DNA of 64,000 nucleotides from Bettongia penicillata ogilbyi (lineage: Eukaryota; Chordata; Mammalia; Diprotodontia; Potoroidae). A program made the position numbers and the translations under genes. Positions within the stretch are counted from its first letter, which is position 1, and each line of letters starts with the position of its first letter. A model generated the notes under the pieces. The model was not told where the DNA came from, searched no databases, and was given only the letters and a program-made list of their open reading frames with translations. The stretch lies in assembly GCA_023548195.1 (NCBI GenBank), contig JAJHZJ010000009.1:2275501-2339500 (forward strand), read 5' to 3'. This document shows positions 63,505 through 64,000 of the stretch, piece by piece.

Positions 63505-64000
63505 AATTTACAGTCGGTCAACAAGCATTTCTGAAACCCTTATTATATGCCAGGTACCATGCTAAGTGCTGGAGGTACAAAGAAAGACAAACATGAGATC
63601 CTTACCTTCAAGAAACTCACCTTCTAATGAGGAAAAAAATAGATAAAAACCTGAACATACAAGATATGTGCAGCATAAACAGAAAGTAATCTCAGAGGAA
63701 AGGCACCAGCACTAGTAGTGGAATGGAAAAGGCCTCCTACAAGGGTGGGATTGGGACTGAATCTTAAAAGAGCCCATGAGAGTCAGAAGACAAAGGTGAG
63801 GAGGAACACATTGCAAGCAAAGTGAAAAGACATGGAGACAGGAAATATAGTGTCATTTGCTAAGAAGGCCATACTTAGTAGAGTGTGTGGAGGGGAGTCA
63901 GATTATGGAAGGCTTTAAAAGCTCAACAGAGGGTTTATACTTGAGCCTGGAGGTGAAAGGAAGCCACTGGAGTTTATTGAGGAGAGGAGGGGTGATATGA
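63505..64000 (-). mobile_element. L2 LINE 3' region, minus strand, cut by the window edge
   Basis: CAACAAGCATTTCTGAAACCC, TATATGCCAGGTACCATGCTAAGTGCTGG, GTAATCTCAGAGGAAAGGCACC, GATTATGGAAGGCTTTAAAAGC, GGAAGCCACTGGAGTTTATTGAGG. About 500 bp are visible and it continues beyond 64000. Confidence 0.9.

Noticed and set aside
1..64000. CRISPR array, operon, bacterial or phage system
   Set aside because: Repeat families, lack of dense coding and microsatellites identify vertebrate DNA; no regularly spaced identical repeats with unique spacers were seen.

Overview
The window reads as non-coding marsupial genomic DNA. I recognise no convincing host gene, and no tRNA or rRNA gene. The open frames are short and nearly all fall in repeats, microsatellites or chance open sequence. 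The assignment to a marsupial rests on repeat content recalled from memory, not on a database search: tRNA-derived SINEs beginning GGGGCAGCTAGGTGG, LINE-1-type elements starting near GAGGAGCCAAGATGGCGG, and many well-preserved L2, MIR/CORE-SINE and CR1/L3 copies. I cannot name the species.

Two SINE types share a tRNA-like head and CORE body but differ in the tail. Tail A contains TTTGCCAAGAAAACCCCA and then a stretch like GGGGTCACAAAGA..CAGACACAACTGAA, which resembles the BovB (RTE) 3' end. Tail B, read on the opposite strand, begins GTCCTTC..TCGAAGAGGACCATGA. A LINE 3' end at about 50.0-50.4 kb ends in a tail-B-like sequence and is its candidate mobilising partner. L2 is the commonest repeat. 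Plus-strand copies read as C/T-rich text ending in TGCCTGGCAC..TAGTAAGCACTTAATAAATG; minus-strand copies read as TTATTAAGCACCTACTATGTGCCAGGCAC followed by TACAATCTAATG.

Layout: 0-3.4 kb holds simple repeats, L2 and unique sequence. At 3.43-6.26 kb a complete minus-strand ORF1-only LINE-1 (half-L1 type) sits between perfect 17-bp target duplications, inside L2-rich DNA. The 6.3-30 kb stretch mixes L2, MIR and SINE copies with unique islands and a compound microsatellite at 24.2 kb. At 30.4-34.9 kb two LINE-1 copies meet tail to tail. The 35-44 kb stretch holds long L2 copies with nested SINEs and a short telomere-like tract. At 44.1-46.4 kb lies a second, older, plus-strand ORF1-only element. 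The 46.9-50.4 kb stretch has a long L2, a CR1/L3 and the LINE 3' end. The 50.6-64 kb stretch has L2, MIR and SINE copies, a Ty3/gypsy-type integrase remnant at 56.0 kb, and repeat-free islands at 52.6-53.0, 60.3-60.6 and 62.0-62.7 kb.

The repeat-free islands, several rich in TAAT-type motifs, are what one would expect of distal regulatory DNA in a gene desert or a large intron. The strongest observations are: two ORF1-only LINE-1 copies with the same ORF1-to-3'UTR layout, one with perfect target duplications; the tail shared between a LINE 3' end and a SINE type; the gypsy integrase fossil; and a 65-codon open frame in the last unique island.
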